A stretch of 64,000 nt of DNA from an uncultured Oscillospiraceae bacterium (lineage in GTDB: Bacteria > Bacillota > Clostridia > Oscillospirales > Oscillospiraceae). Of this stretch, positions 52,487 through 61,219 are shown one piece after another; the stretch's first letter is position 1, and each line of letters begins with the position of its first letter. Under the pieces are notes generated by a model. That model saw nothing but the letters and a program-made list of their open reading frames with translations, had not been told where the DNA came from and ran no database searches. Position numbers and translations under genes: made by a program. The stretch lies in NCBI GenBank assembly GCA_944387095.1, contig CALXDP010000010.1, positions 16,562 to 80,561 on the forward strand, given 5' to 3'.

Positions 52487-52518
52487 AGCAAAAGCGGACG
52501 GCCTTCAGCCGTCCGCTT
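52487..52518 (-). terminator. Terminator overlapping the pantothenate kinase stop
   Basis: AAGCGGACGGC and GCCGTCCGCTT with TTTTGCTTT after it on the minus strand. The gene's stop codon (52505) lies in the hairpin loop. Confidence 0.85.
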
Positions 52519-53353
52519 GGATTTCTACTTGATTTTCCTTTGGGCACAGCACAGCGCCCAGGGCCGTGGCGAAAGAGGGGCGCTGCGGGATGTGGAAACG
52601 CAGGCCAAACAGATCGCCCATCAGTCTAAACTGCTCCCCCGCCTGTTGGAGCAGCGCCAAGGTTCCGGTGAGCACCACGTCCTTTACCGTGGTGTACTCC
52701 AGGGCGAAGGCCGCCTGCCGGCCCACGCTCTGCAAGATCAACGTGACCAGCCCCAGGGCGATGTCCCCCCGGGTGGCGTCAGAGGCCAGCTTGCCAAAGT
52801 TAGCCGCCGTCAGGTTGAGTTGCAGCGTGGGGATATCGGAGCGGCAGATGTCCCCCACCAGCAGGTCCACCTTCTCCGGCCGTCCCTGGGCGGCCAGAGC
52901 GCCGATTTTCTCCATATCACTCTCCCCCAGCAGTAGCCGGCCCAGCCCACACAGGGTGCCCCCGCCGATACCGCTGCCTCCCAGGTGCGTACATGTCCCG
53001 TCCCGGGCCATCACAAGGGCAGTGCCCGTGCCCATGCTCACCACCAGAGCCTCTTCCAACCCAGAGACGTACAGGCCGCCCCGGCCAATGGCCTCAAACT
53101 CGGGCACCGTAAAGGTGGGCAGATTCAAAATGGGCCGGGTCAAAAAGGAGGTGCGCACTCCGGTGAGCACAATACGGCCGATGTCCTGCCGGGCAATCCC
53201 CGCCCCGGCCAGAAAATCCTCTGCCGCCCGCTGGGCAAAGCCCAGATCAGGCTGGGTGCGCAGTTGTTTTCTTGCAATCAGGCCGCCCTGCCGGTCTCCG
53301 GCCACCAGTTTGGTGGTGGTGCCGCCCAGGTCGATCCCCAGGGTATAGCCCAC
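52505..53353 (-). CDS. coaW: Type II pantothenate kinase
   Basis: 282 residues. First step of coenzyme A synthesis; acetate-and-sugar-kinase (Fumble/BadF) fold. LGIDLGGTTTKLVAGD binds the phosphate, VVSMGTGTALVM and GGSGIGGGTLCGLGRLLLG are type II signatures. GTG at 53353 is 8 bases after GGAGG; the ATG at 53359 immediately abuts the site, so GTG is preferred. Type II kinases are uncommon in bacteria apart from staphylococci and some Clostridia. Confidence 0.9.
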   Translation of the reverse strand: MGYTLGIDLGGTTTKLVAGDRQGGLIARKQLRTQPDLGFAQRAAEDFLAGAGIARQDIGRIVLTGVRTSFLTRPILNLPTFTVPEFEAIGRGGLYVSGLEEALVVSMGTGTALVMARDGTCTHLGGSGIGGGTLCGLGRLLLGESDMEKIGALAAQGRPEKVDLLVGDICRSDIPTLQLNLTAANFGKLASDATRGDIALGLVTLILQSVGRQAAFALEYTTVKDVVLTGTLALLQQAGEQFRLMGDLFGLRFHIPQRPSFATALGAVLCPKENQVEIQADG

Positions 53354-53377
53354 TGTCATCCCCTCCCCGCTCTTTCT

Positions 53378-54778
53378 CTATCCCTTCTCTTCGGCGTCGG
53401 GCTTCCTTCCCGCTTTCACCAGCGCCTCGCCCGCCAAATAGATGTCCCCCGCCCCCACAGTGAGGATCAGGTCACCAGGCCGGGCAATCTCCTTGAGCTT
53501 TTCCGCCACGTCCTCCAAGGTGTGGCAGTAGATGCTGCCCGGAATTTGATCCACCAGGTCCTTGGAGGAAATCCCAATGGTGTTGTCCTCCCGGGCGGCG
53601 AAGATCTCCGCCAACAGGGTGACATCCGGCTTTTTCAGCACCCGAACAAAATCGTCAAACAGTTCGTGAGTGCGGGAGTAAGTGTGAGGCTGAAAGGCCA
53701 CCACCACCCGCTGGTAGTTCAGCTGCCGGGCGGTGTCCAGCAGGGCCTCTACCTCACTGGGGTGGTGGGCGTAGTCGTCGCACACCTCCGCGCCATGGTA
53801 GCTGCCCTTGTACTCAAACCGCCGTCCGGGCAGACGGAAGTCCCGCATGCCCTGCTCCACCGCCTGGCCGGGCACCCCCAGCACAATGGCCGCCGCCGCA
53901 GTAGCCATGGCGTTCTTCACATTGTGCATCCCCGGTACAGACAGCTCCAGGTGCGCGTATTTCTCCCCCCGGTAGACCACGTCAAAGCTGGCAAAGCCTC
54001 CCCGCACCGTAAGGTTGGCCCCATGCACGTCCCCCTGTTCCACCCCAAAGGTGAGCATGGGCCGCTTTTCCCCCTCCAGGGCCTTCATGGTGTTGGCGTC
54101 CTCACAGTTGGCCACGATCATGCCGCTGTCCGGCACCCGGTCGGCAAAGGCCCGGAAGGAGTGCTCCACATCATCCAGATCCTTGAAAAAGTCCAGGTGA
54201 TCGGCCTCGATGTTCAAGATCACCGCCACTGTGGGGTAGAAGGACAGGAAAGAGTTGCAGTACTCGCAGGATTCCAGAATGATGGTGTCCCCGTGGCCCA
54301 CCCGGTGCCCCGCCTCCAGCAGGGGCAGGGTACCGCCGATCATGACCGTCGGATCCATCCCAGCGGCCATGAATACATGGGTACACATGGAGGTGGTGGT
54401 GGTCTTCCCGTGAGTGCCCGAGATACACAGGGCGTTCTTGTACCCCCGCATGATGGCCCCCCAGGCCTGGGCCCGCTCAAATACGGGAATGCCGGCGGCA
54501 TGGGCCGCGGCGATCTCCGGGTTGTTGTCGTGCACGGCGGCGGTGCGCACCACGCAGTCCGCCCCGGCCATATTCTCCGGGAAGTGACCGATGGCTACTG
54601 GAATGCCCAGGGCCCGCAGGTGGAGTACCGTAGCACTCTCCCGCTGGTCGGAACCGGTGATAGCCACCCCGGAGCCCATCAGCACCTCGGCCAAGGAGGC
54701 CATGGACACGCCCCCAATGCCCACCAGGTGGACCCGCTTCCCCGGCTGAATATAGTCGTAGATGTTGTTGACTGACAT
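53378..54778 (-). CDS. murC: UDP-N-acetylmuramate--L-alanine ligase
   Basis: 466 residues. Adds L-Ala to UDP-MurNAc in peptidoglycan synthesis. Rossmann start HLVGIGGVSMASLAEVL, ATP loop ISGTHGKTTTTSM, DDYAHHPSEVEALL and AFQPHTYSRT are all present. Start ATG 54778 in a GGGG context. Upstream sigma-A promoter. Confidence 0.97.
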   Translation of the reverse strand: MSVNNIYDYIQPGKRVHLVGIGGVSMASLAEVLMGSGVAITGSDQRESATVLHLRALGIPVAIGHFPENMAGADCVVRTAAVHDNNPEIAAAHAAGIPVFERAQAWGAIMRGYKNALCISGTHGKTTTTSMCTHVFMAAGMDPTVMIGGTLPLLEAGHRVGHGDTIILESCEYCNSFLSFYPTVAVILNIEADHLDFFKDLDDVEHSFRAFADRVPDSGMIVANCEDANTMKALEGEKRPMLTFGVEQGDVHGANLTVRGGFASFDVVYRGEKYAHLELSVPGMHNVKNAMATAAAAIVLGVPGQAVEQGMRDFRLPGRRFEYKGSYHGAEVCDDYAHHPSEVEALLDTARQLNYQRVVVAFQPHTYSRTHELFDDFVRVLKKPDVTLLAEIFAAREDNTIGISSKDLVDQIPGSIYCHTLEDVAEKLKEIARPGDLILTVGAGDIYLAGEALVKAGRKPDAEEKG

Positions 54779-54866
54779 GCAAACACCCCATATAATAAAA
54801 CCATGGAGGCCCGCAAACCGGAACCCCCGTACGCGAAGCAGAAATCTCTTTTGTGTAAAGCAATTT

Positions 54867-54895
54867 ATTATACTACAAGGCGGAAAAAATGGCAA
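54867..54895 (-). promoter_or_regulatory. murC promoter
   Basis: TTGCCA, 17 bases, TATAAT on the minus strand. Confidence 0.75.
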
Positions 54896-54991
54896 CCTCA
54901 ATTTGCCCTACCCCCTCCCGCAGCTGAGGTCCGGCAAACTCCTAATTCAGTATAGTCACCCCCTCGGAGATTTAGACAGGAGGGACAGCCC

Positions 54992-56143
54992 ATGAGAAAA
55001 ATATCCTCTCTGCCCAGCCCCGTGGCAGCGTGCTGCGCGGCTCTGCGCCGGGCGGGGTTCTCCGCCTATCCCGTGGGAGGCGGAGTTCGGGACTTGCTGC
55101 TGGGCCGCACTCCGGAGGACTGGGACGTGGCCACCTCCGCCTCTCCCCGGCAGGTGATGGCGCTCTTCCCCCACGCAGTCCCCACCGGCCTGCCCCACGG
55201 CACTGTCACCCTACCCACAGACAGCGGCCCCATTGAGGTGACCACCTTCCGCCGGGAGGGAGGTTACTCCGACGGCCGGCATCCGGATCAGGTTTCTTTT
55301 GGCGTCGGGCTGGAGGAGGACCTGGCCCGGCGGGACTTTACCATCAATGCCATGGCCCTTTCCCCCGACGGCGCAGTCATCGACCCTTGGGGTGGCCTGA
55401 AAGACCTGGAAGCCGGGGTGCTGCGGTGCGTGGGCGACCCGGTCAAACGCTTTTCGGAGGACCGGCTGCGGCTGTTCCGGGTCCTGCGCTTTGCCGCCCA
55501 ACTGGGCTTTGCACTGGACGCGTCCGTCACGGACGCCCTGGCCCATGCTTCCTCTTCCGCCCCCTTGGCCGCGGAGCGAGTGGGGAGCGAGGTGGAGAAA
55601 ACCCTTCTCTCCCCCCGTCCAGCCTGGGTGGGGGAGATGCTCCGGTACGGCCTGCTGTCACCCTGGCTGGGGGCCGCCCGGGCGGACACCGCCCCCCTGG
55701 CATCCCTCCACGCCCGGCCTCTTCCCCGCTGGGCGGGGCTGGCCGCCCTGCTGGACGACAGGGCCCTGCCGGAAACCCTCCGCCGACCCCAGGCGGTGGC
55801 CCGCCCCGTGGCGGCGGGGCTGGAACTGCTCCACAACGGGCTGCCGGAGGATGCCCGTCAGTGGCGTCACGCCCTGGCAACGTATGGCCTGGACTGCTGC
55901 CGGGCGGCAGCCTATATGGCCATGGCCATGGGGGACATGGAACCGGAGCGAAGGTTGGTGTCCACCCTGGCCGCGCGCCCCTGCCTCACCGTCAAGCAGC
56001 TGGCCCTGTCCGGGGGGGAATTGGCCGCCCTGGGCCTGTCCGGCCCAGCCATCGGGGCGACCCAGACCAGGCTACTCACCCATGTGCTGGACCGGCCGGA
56101 GGACAACCGCCGGGAGACGCTGCTGGAACTGCTGGGGCGGTGA
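54992..56143 (+). CDS. cca: CCA tRNA nucleotidyltransferase / poly(A) polymerase-family protein
   Basis: 383 residues. Adds or repairs the 3'-CCA of tRNA. N-terminal nucleotidyltransferase with AYPVGGGVRDLLLGRTPEDWDVATSA holding the catalytic Asp pair, RRDFTINAMA and the RNA-binding RFSEDRLRLFRVLRFAAQLGF. The C terminus is short and lacks an HD domain. ATG after GGAGGG. Whether it adds CCA or only A cannot be judged here. Confidence 0.93.
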   Translation: MRKISSLPSPVAACCAALRRAGFSAYPVGGGVRDLLLGRTPEDWDVATSASPRQVMALFPHAVPTGLPHGTVTLPTDSGPIEVTTFRREGGYSDGRHPDQVSFGVGLEEDLARRDFTINAMALSPDGAVIDPWGGLKDLEAGVLRCVGDPVKRFSEDRLRLFRVLRFAAQLGFALDASVTDALAHASSSAPLAAERVGSEVEKTLLSPRPAWVGEMLRYGLLSPWLGAARADTAPLASLHARPLPRWAGLAALLDDRALPETLRRPQAVARPVAAGLELLHNGLPEDARQWRHALATYGLDCCRAAAYMAMAMGDMEPERRLVSTLAARPCLTVKQLALSGGELAALGLSGPAIGATQTRLLTHVLDRPEDNRRETLLELLGR

Positions 56144-56202
56144 GCCCCGGCGGCATCCCGGTCGGTATCCCCTGCTATACCAGGTATTTTTCAGAATCGC
56201 AC

Positions 56203-56230
56203 TTGTCTTTGCCGCTCATTCCGCTATAAT
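56203..56230 (+). promoter_or_regulatory. Promoter of the flavin-oxidase/HxlR pair
   Basis: TTGTCT, 16 bases, TATAAT, about 90 bases before the first gene. Confidence 0.65.
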
Positions 56231-56322
56231 TGGTTCAGGCTCAAAAAAGTAAACCACGACAGAAAATCATCCTGCTCTTTTCTTTGAACCGGGCGCAGGA
56301 TAGCATCAGGAGTGAAGTTGGA

Positions 56323-56727
56323 ATGACAGGCGCAGAAAAGATCAACGAGTTTCTTAACCGGGCTGGAGTGTGGTACTTTTTGACCACAGACGGGGATCAG
56401 CCCAAGGGCCGCCCCTTTCGTTTCCACCTTTTGCGGGATGGGACGCTCTATTTCGGAACGGGGACGTTCAAGCAAGTCTATCAGCAGATGAGAGCCAACC
56501 CCCGCGTGGAAATTCTGGCTGTGGCCGGAGACGAGTTTCTCCGCTATGACGGGGTGGTCGTCCTAGAGGAGGACGAGCGTCTTGCCCAGGCAGTCCTGGC
56601 CAAAGCCCCGGCGATGCGGAAGCTGTACAACGATGATACAGGCTTTCAGCTGGGCATGTTCCACCTGGCCGATGGAAGGGCAGAGATCTGTACTGCCATG
56701 GGGCGGATGGAATCCTTTGACGTATAA
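56323..56727 (+). CDS. Pyridoxamine 5'-phosphate oxidase-fold protein
   Basis: 134 residues. Split-barrel flavin-binding fold: VWYFLTTDGDQPKGRPFRF, LYFGTGTFKQVYQQMRANPRVEILAVAG. FMN or F420 reductase, substrate unknown. ATG at 56323, 10 bases after AGGAG. Next to an HxlR regulator 29 bases downstream, suggesting redox- or electrophile-induced expression. Confidence 0.85.
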   Translation: MTGAEKINEFLNRAGVWYFLTTDGDQPKGRPFRFHLLRDGTLYFGTGTFKQVYQQMRANPRVEILAVAGDEFLRYDGVVVLEEDERLAQAVLAKAPAMRKLYNDDTGFQLGMFHLADGRAEICTAMGRMESFDV

Positions 56728-56756
56728 AAACTTCTCTTGAAGGGAGAAAGAGATCC

Positions 56757-57101
56757 ATGGAGGAACGGTTTGGGCGATGTCCCTTCTACACCACCCAGAA
56801 GCTGATCCAGGGCAAGTGGGCCATTCTGATTCTTCACCACTTGAGCGACGGCCCCGTCCGGTTCAATGCGCTGCAGCGGAAAATGCCCAAAATGACCCAT
56901 GCCACTCTGTCCAACCAGCTCAAACAGCTGGAGGCCGATGGGCTTGTCTGCCGGACGGTCTACGGCGACATTCCTCCGAAGGTGGAGTACTCTCTCACCG
57001 CACTGGGGGAGAGATTTCAGCCGGTGCTGGACAGCATCCGGGCCTTTGGCCAAGCGTATATCAAAGCGACTGGGGCAGACCAGAGATCAGAGCCATCCTA
57101 A
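56757..57101 (+). CDS. HxlR-family transcriptional regulator
   Basis: 114 residues. Winged helix-turn-helix of the MarR-like HxlR family: CPFYTTQKLIQGKWAILILHHL, RFNALQRKMPKMTHATLSNQLKQLEADGLV, VEYSLTALG. A Cys near residue 8 is the usual redox sensor of this family. GGAGAAAGAGAT precedes the ATG. Likely controls its own operon. Confidence 0.92.
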   Translation: MEERFGRCPFYTTQKLIQGKWAILILHHLSDGPVRFNALQRKMPKMTHATLSNQLKQLEADGLVCRTVYGDIPPKVEYSLTALGERFQPVLDSIRAFGQAYIKATGADQRSEPS

Positions 57102-57153
57102 CCCAGCTCGCTACCTCTGCCGCCAAAGCGCAAACACCCTGAGTACGTCAAAA

Positions 57154-57180
57154 CGCCCACCTGGTAAAACCAGGTGGGCG
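57154..57180. terminator. Terminator between HxlR gene and repeat C
   Basis: CGCCCACCTGG, loop TAAAA, CCAGGTGGGCG; T-rich sequence follows. Confidence 0.75.
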
Positions 57181-57189
57181 TTCCCGTCA

Positions 57190-57363
57190 AACAGCCTTGC
57201 AGAATTTGCGCCCACAGGCGCGAATCAAATGCAATTTGTTTTTCCCGGCGACATACGCATCGGGAAAAACACTCCTCACCTCCGCAAACGTGTGCCGCCA
57301 CGCGCTTTGCAGCGGTGTGCGCTGCGGCGGACTGCGTTCCCGTTTGGAATGGCGCTGCCTTTT
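57190..57363 (-). repeat. Intergenic repeat, copy C (full length, inverted)
   Basis: Minus-strand copy matching A end to end. TGTTTTTCCCG at 57237-57247 pairs perfectly with CGGGAAAAACA at 57261-57271; the GCGCCCACAGGCGCG hairpin and GCCTTGCAGAA block follow on the plus strand. It abuts a terminator and lies between the HxlR and mreB-like genes. Confidence 0.8.
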
Positions 57364-57373
57364 CAAATAGCTC

Positions 57374-58396
57374 TTACAACATCTGCCGGCTCCGGGAGAT
57401 GTTCATGGTGCCGTCCTGCATGTCCCCGATCCACTCCAGGCTCTTGCCGGTGCCGTGGGCCACGCAGGAGATGGCGTCGTCCGCCACATAGGTCTCGATG
57501 CCGGTGTGGGACTCGATGAGCTTGTCAAAGCCCCACACCAGGGAGCCGCCGCCAGTCATGACGATGCCGTTGGTGGAGATGTCAGCCACCAGCTCGGGGG
57601 GAGTGCGCTCCAGCACGCCGTGGATGGCCTCCAGGATACGGGCACAGGGCTCCTCAAAGGCCTCGATCATCTCGCTGGAGCTCACCGAGAACACCCGGGG
57701 CAGCCCGGTCATCAGGCACCGCCCTTTGATCTCCATGGTGATCTCCTCCGGCCGGGGGAACACACAACCAATGGTCATCTTCAGCTCCTCCGCGGTGCGG
57801 TCCCCGATGAGCACGTTGTGCCGCTTGCGGATGTATTTCACCACCGCCTCGCTGAAGGCGTCGCCAGCCACCTTGATGGAGGCGGACTCCACAATGCCGG
57901 ACAGGGAGATGACAGCGATGTCCGCGGTACCGCCGCCGATATCCACCACCATGTGACCGTCGGGCTGGGTGATGTCGATGCCCGCGCCGATGGCGGCGGC
58001 CAGAGGCTCCTCGATGAGGTACACCCGCCGGGCGCCGGCCTGGATACCCGCGTCGATGACCGCGCGCTCCTCCACCTCGGTAATGCCCGAGGGGACGCAG
58101 ATGACCACCCGGGGCTTGAACAGCCGGATGGGGGCAACTTTGCGGATAAACTCCCGGAGCATCCGCTCGGTCATGTCGTAGTCGGAGATGACCCCCTCCC
58201 GCAGCGGGCGGATGGCCACGATATTGCCGGGGGTACGCCCCAGCATCTGCTGGGCTTCGGTGCCCACCTTGAGCAGCTTGCCGGTGTTCTTATCCAGCGC
58301 CACCACGGAGGGTTCCCGCAGCACAATCCCCTTGTCTTTCAAATACACCAGCACGCTGGCGGTGCCCAGGTCAATTCCAATATCTTTCGCGAACAT
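57374..58396 (-). CDS. MreB/Mbl-family rod-shape protein
   Basis: 340 residues. Actin-like cytoskeletal protein guiding wall synthesis. Phosphate loops IGIDLGTASVLVYLKDKG and VVDIGGGTADIAVISL, connect EEPLAAAIGAG and adenosine motif IVMTGGGSLVWGF are complete. ATG at 58396 follows GGGGTGA; a GTG 9 bases earlier is an alternative. mreC/mreD are not adjacent, favouring an Mbl-type paralogue. The preceding transcript is the free-standing RNA; mreB has its own promoter. Confidence 0.94.
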   Translation of the reverse strand: MFAKDIGIDLGTASVLVYLKDKGIVLREPSVVALDKNTGKLLKVGTEAQQMLGRTPGNIVAIRPLREGVISDYDMTERMLREFIRKVAPIRLFKPRVVICVPSGITEVEERAVIDAGIQAGARRVYLIEEPLAAAIGAGIDITQPDGHMVVDIGGGTADIAVISLSGIVESASIKVAGDAFSEAVVKYIRKRHNVLIGDRTAEELKMTIGCVFPRPEEITMEIKGRCLMTGLPRVFSVSSSEMIEAFEEPCARILEAIHGVLERTPPELVADISTNGIVMTGGGSLVWGFDKLIESHTGIETYVADDAISCVAHGTGKSLEWIGDMQDGTMNISRSRQML

Positions 58397-58489
58397 AGCT
58401 TTCACCCCATGAAGATATGACTGCTCCGCGCCGGCCCATTCAGCCGCAAGGCACGGGAAATAGACAATTTCAACGCCATTATGTTACCC

Positions 58490-58518
58490 ATTATACTGAA
58501 CATTTTTCCATTTTGCAA
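58490..58518 (-). promoter_or_regulatory. Promoter of the MreB/Mbl gene
   Basis: TTGCAA, 17 bases, TATAAT on the minus strand. Confidence 0.78.
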
Positions 58519-58626
58519 TGGTGTTTCTCATATTTCTTTGCCATCGGGCCCATGGGGCTTTGCACGTCCGGCGCAGACCGCTCCCCTCTCCGCCGCAAGC
58601 TGGGTACCGCCACAGAAAAAATCCCG

Positions 58627-58972
58627 AAAAAAACACCAGGCCCCCAGCTGTCCCACACGCAGCTGGGGGCCTACTTCTGATTCGGATTTTCCAATGGACT
58701 GTTACCTCTTTTCCTCAAGTTGCTTTGGGGATCCGCCTGAAATGCACGCTTCCCGTTTCCTCAAACCCTTGGACCCTTCCGGAATTCCCGTCCTTCACGA
58801 ACCTGCCGATCAGAGGCATTTCCTTCGGTCCTGACGCTTACTCAAGCCTGTTTGGAACGAAGTAAGACTTCATTTCACTTTGCGTTCCCAATCGCCAAAA
58901 GTTGGTGTTTCTTGCCTTCCTTTTTCTTGGAAAGCTGTACTGCTTAGTACATTGGACTCACCCTTCCTTTCT
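58627..58972 (-). ncRNA. Predicted free-standing structured RNA (about 346 nt), identity unknown
   Basis: Minus-strand transcript between a consensus promoter (58979-59007) and a strong terminator (GGCCCCCAGCTG and CAGCTGGGGGCC, then U-rich TGGTGTTTTTTT). No frame within is plausible as protein. The RNA folds: TCCAATG near its 5' end pairs with CATTGGA near its 3' end, closing the domain; GTAC-TAAGCA-GTAC, GAAGT-CTT-ACTTC inside GGAACG-CGTTCC, and other stems lie between. It has neither tmRNA nor RNase P landmarks. A raiA-type or other large Firmicute RNA is possible; I cannot name it. Confidence 0.65.
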
Positions 58973-58978
58973 GTCTGT

Positions 58979-59007
58979 ATTGTACTACACCCACCTGTTT
59001 TTGTCAA
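58979..59007 (-). promoter_or_regulatory. Promoter of the structured RNA
   Basis: TTGACA, 17 bases, TACAAT on the minus strand. Confidence 0.85.
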
Positions 59008-59233
59008 TGCTTTATTATACAATTTTTATAAATTTTTTTGGTGCAGTTCGCTGAAACAGGAAGTATTCGGGATCCGTCGGGGCGAGTTTCCTTTTGTGCA
59101 CTTGCACTTATGTTGTAAATGCTGGCGTGGCAAAAGAAACCCGCCCCGCGGGTAAAACCGCACCCCGATGGGACGCCGCCCGGCGGCCTGAACGAGGAGC
59201 CAGCCCTCCAGGTGAAGCGGGAACAAGAACCCC
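59008..59233. other. Spacer between tail operon and structured RNA
   Basis: AT-rich left part (59008-59045), GC-rich right part continuing past the last tail gene with no supported start. No terminator with a U-tract is clear here. Confidence 0.4.
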
Positions 59234-59803
59234 CTACGGCTTCCAGGTGGCCAACTCGTACCAGGTCTTTCCGGTGTCCATCGCCCCGCCCCAGGTGTCC
59301 ACCAGCCCGGCCAGCTCATCCCAGCTGTTGTACCAGAACACATAGGTGATCTCCAGGTGGCAGGGCAGAATCTCTTCGATAATCAGGCGCAGCTTTTCAA
59401 ACCCCTCCGGGATGCCCGCCACGTCGGGGAAGTACACCTCCACATACCCCGGGGTGTCCGTCTCCGCTGCCTTGGCGTTGATACCGCACCCAGCCAGGGT
59501 GTCATTGATGGCCTTCAAAGTAAAACTGTCTCCCCCGATGCGCAGCAGCGCTGCCAGGGCCGCTCGGCGCTCTTCCACTGTGGGGCTCACCGGCCGATAG
59601 GGCAGCAGGGCCTCCACCAATTCTAGGCCGAAGCTCTCCGCCGTGTTCAAAGACATCTCCCGGGCAGTCTCCCCAATTTCTTCTAGGCCGCCATCCAGTA
59701 CCCGGCCATATGCCTCAAGCTCTGCCCTGTTCCGGGTGCCGGAGCGCAGGTCATACACCCCTAGGGGCCGCAGCAGCCCCACCAAAAATTCAATGTGGTT
59801 CAC
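59234..59803 (-). CDS. Phage-tail protein of the YmfQ/XkdU (DUF2313) family
   Basis: 189 residues. Distal baseplate component of contractile tails; sequence LRPLGVYDLRSGTRNRAELEAYGRVLDGG and the C-terminal TYVFWYNSWDELAGLVDTWGGAMDTGKTWYEL fit the family. It follows the baseplate J gene by 14 bases, the standard order, and is the last tail gene. Confidence 0.82.
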   Translation of the reverse strand: MNHIEFLVGLLRPLGVYDLRSGTRNRAELEAYGRVLDGGLEEIGETAREMSLNTAESFGLELVEALLPYRPVSPTVEERRAALAALLRIGGDSFTLKAINDTLAGCGINAKAAETDTPGYVEVYFPDVAGIPEGFEKLRLIIEEILPCHLEITYVFWYNSWDELAGLVDTWGGAMDTGKTWYELATWKP

Positions 59804-59817
59804 CGCTCTCCCTCCCG

Positions 59818-60873
59818 TCAGGTGGCCTTCGTCACAGTGAGCTGCCCCAGTTTAGGCAGGGTGACGCTGTCCACCGTCACATCCGCAGCGGGCTGGGTGA
59901 CGGCGCAGTTGGCCACCCCCTCGATCTGAAACAGCAGGGCGGTGAGCTGGGCCCGCAGTATACTTTGCCCCAGCCTCTGGCCGGTGAACCAGCCCTGAAG
60001 GGCAGTCTCCACCGCCTGAGCCACCGCGTCAAAATCGCGGTCCGTGTCCACTGTCAGGGTGACGGCCACGTCCACTGTCTCCACCTCGGGCGCTTGCACC
60101 TGTACATCCACGGCGATCTCCCGCACCTCATTGAAATAGTCCTGCACCGCGGCCACCAGCGGCTCATCAGGCAGACCTCCCTGGGCGGCGATGACCACAT
60201 CCACCGTGCCCACACCCCGGCTGCGGGGCAGCACCGTCACCGCCGCCACCCCGTCAAATGACATGGCCTGCTGTTCGTAGAATACCTTGTTCGCCCCATT
60301 TGCCAGCCGCCGGAAGGTTTCCATCACCCGTTCCCGCAGGGCCTCGTCACTCTCTGTGTCCTGGCCATTGGAAAAGGCCTCCAGATTGGCGCACGCCGTC
60401 ACCCCCACCGGAGGCACCGCCAAAAATACCACGCTGCCAGCCGGCACATTGCCCGATGCCCCCGGCTCCGCCGCCTCCACGCTCAGGTCGATCTGGGTTC
60501 CTCCCGCTTCCACGCTGCCCCCCTGGGTCGTGACGAACCGCACCCCGTCTGCGGTCATGCATACGGTACCCTGAGGCACCTGGGTGGCAAAGGTGCGCTC
60601 CCCATCTATATAGAACCGCACAGTGCCCGTCGCCTTGGCCGCCTGGCGGCGGCTCAGGCCCCGCAGCTGGGCGTGGCCGTCCAGCTGCTCCCCTTGGGCG
60701 CTCTGGGGAAAGCATTGCCTGCGAGTCCAGTCCGCCTGGACATACAGGCCGTAAATCTGGGCAGCCACCGCGTAGAATCGGGCCGCCAGGTCGCCGTTTC
60801 CCCCCGCGGCCACACCAGTTCCGGTGAGAAAATCCGCCGCTAGCGCCTGATAAATTTCCTCCACTGTCCTCAT
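59818..60873 (-). CDS. Baseplate J-like protein
   Basis: 351 residues. Wedge protein of the contractile-tail baseplate (gpJ/XkdT). TVEEIYQALAADFL, LRGLSRRQAAKATGTVRFYIDG, VFLAVPPVGVTACANLEAFSNGQDTESDEALRERVMETFRRLANG and GTVDVVIAAQGG are typical. The ATG at 60873 is preferred over a GTG 6 bases earlier; it lies 2 bases past the previous gene. Confidence 0.9.
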   Translation of the reverse strand: MRTVEEIYQALAADFLTGTGVAAGGNGDLAARFYAVAAQIYGLYVQADWTRRQCFPQSAQGEQLDGHAQLRGLSRRQAAKATGTVRFYIDGERTFATQVPQGTVCMTADGVRFVTTQGGSVEAGGTQIDLSVEAAEPGASGNVPAGSVVFLAVPPVGVTACANLEAFSNGQDTESDEALRERVMETFRRLANGANKVFYEQQAMSFDGVAAVTVLPRSRGVGTVDVVIAAQGGLPDEPLVAAVQDYFNEVREIAVDVQVQAPEVETVDVAVTLTVDTDRDFDAVAQAVETALQGWFTGQRLGQSILRAQLTALLFQIEGVANCAVTQPAADVTVDSVTLPKLGQLTVTKAT

Positions 60874-60875
60874 GT

Positions 60876-61217
60876 TCACGCCTCACATTCCACACTCAAT
60901 GGCAGTCCCTGCCACGTCAGGGCAAAGGCCAGCCGGATCCGGTCTCCCTCCCGGGTGACCACCGCCCCCGTCACCGCCACCTCCAGCCCGCTCAGGGCCT
61001 CGGCGGCATACTGGAGGGCCAGACTCTCCCACTGCCCTGGCTTCTCGCCGCGCAGCAAGTACATCCGGCTGCCCAGCTCTGGCAGGAAGGGGAAACTGCC
61101 CCGCCGGGCGGCAAGCCGGAACAGCACCTCATGGAGCAGCTCTTCCGCCCCGGTCACAGAGCGCAGTTCCCCTGCTTCATTCAACGCATAGTCCCTGTCT
61201 TTTAAAAGCAGCGCCAT
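60876..61217 (-). CDS. Tail protein of the gp25/DUF2634 (XkdS) type
   Basis: 113 residues. Baseplate wedge component next to gpJ; RDYALNEAGELRSVTGAEELLHEVLFRLAARRGSFPFLPELGSRMY is characteristic. ATG at 61217 is 6 bases after GGAGG; a GTG overlapping the previous stop is an alternative. Confidence 0.82.
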   Translation of the reverse strand: MALLLKDRDYALNEAGELRSVTGAEELLHEVLFRLAARRGSFPFLPELGSRMYLLRGEKPGQWESLALQYAAEALSGLEVAVTGAVVTREGDRIRLAFALTWQGLPLSVECEA

Positions 61218-61219
61218 GC

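Noticed and set aside
58417-58865. Plus-strand frames across the structured RNA
   Set aside because: Short, without ribosome sites; promoter and terminator both point to a minus-strand noncoding RNA.
58627-58972. tmRNA or RNase P RNA as identity of the structured transcript
   Set aside because: No tRNA-like ends with encoded CCA or a tag frame ending in Ala codons; the RNase P core motifs are absent in the right places.
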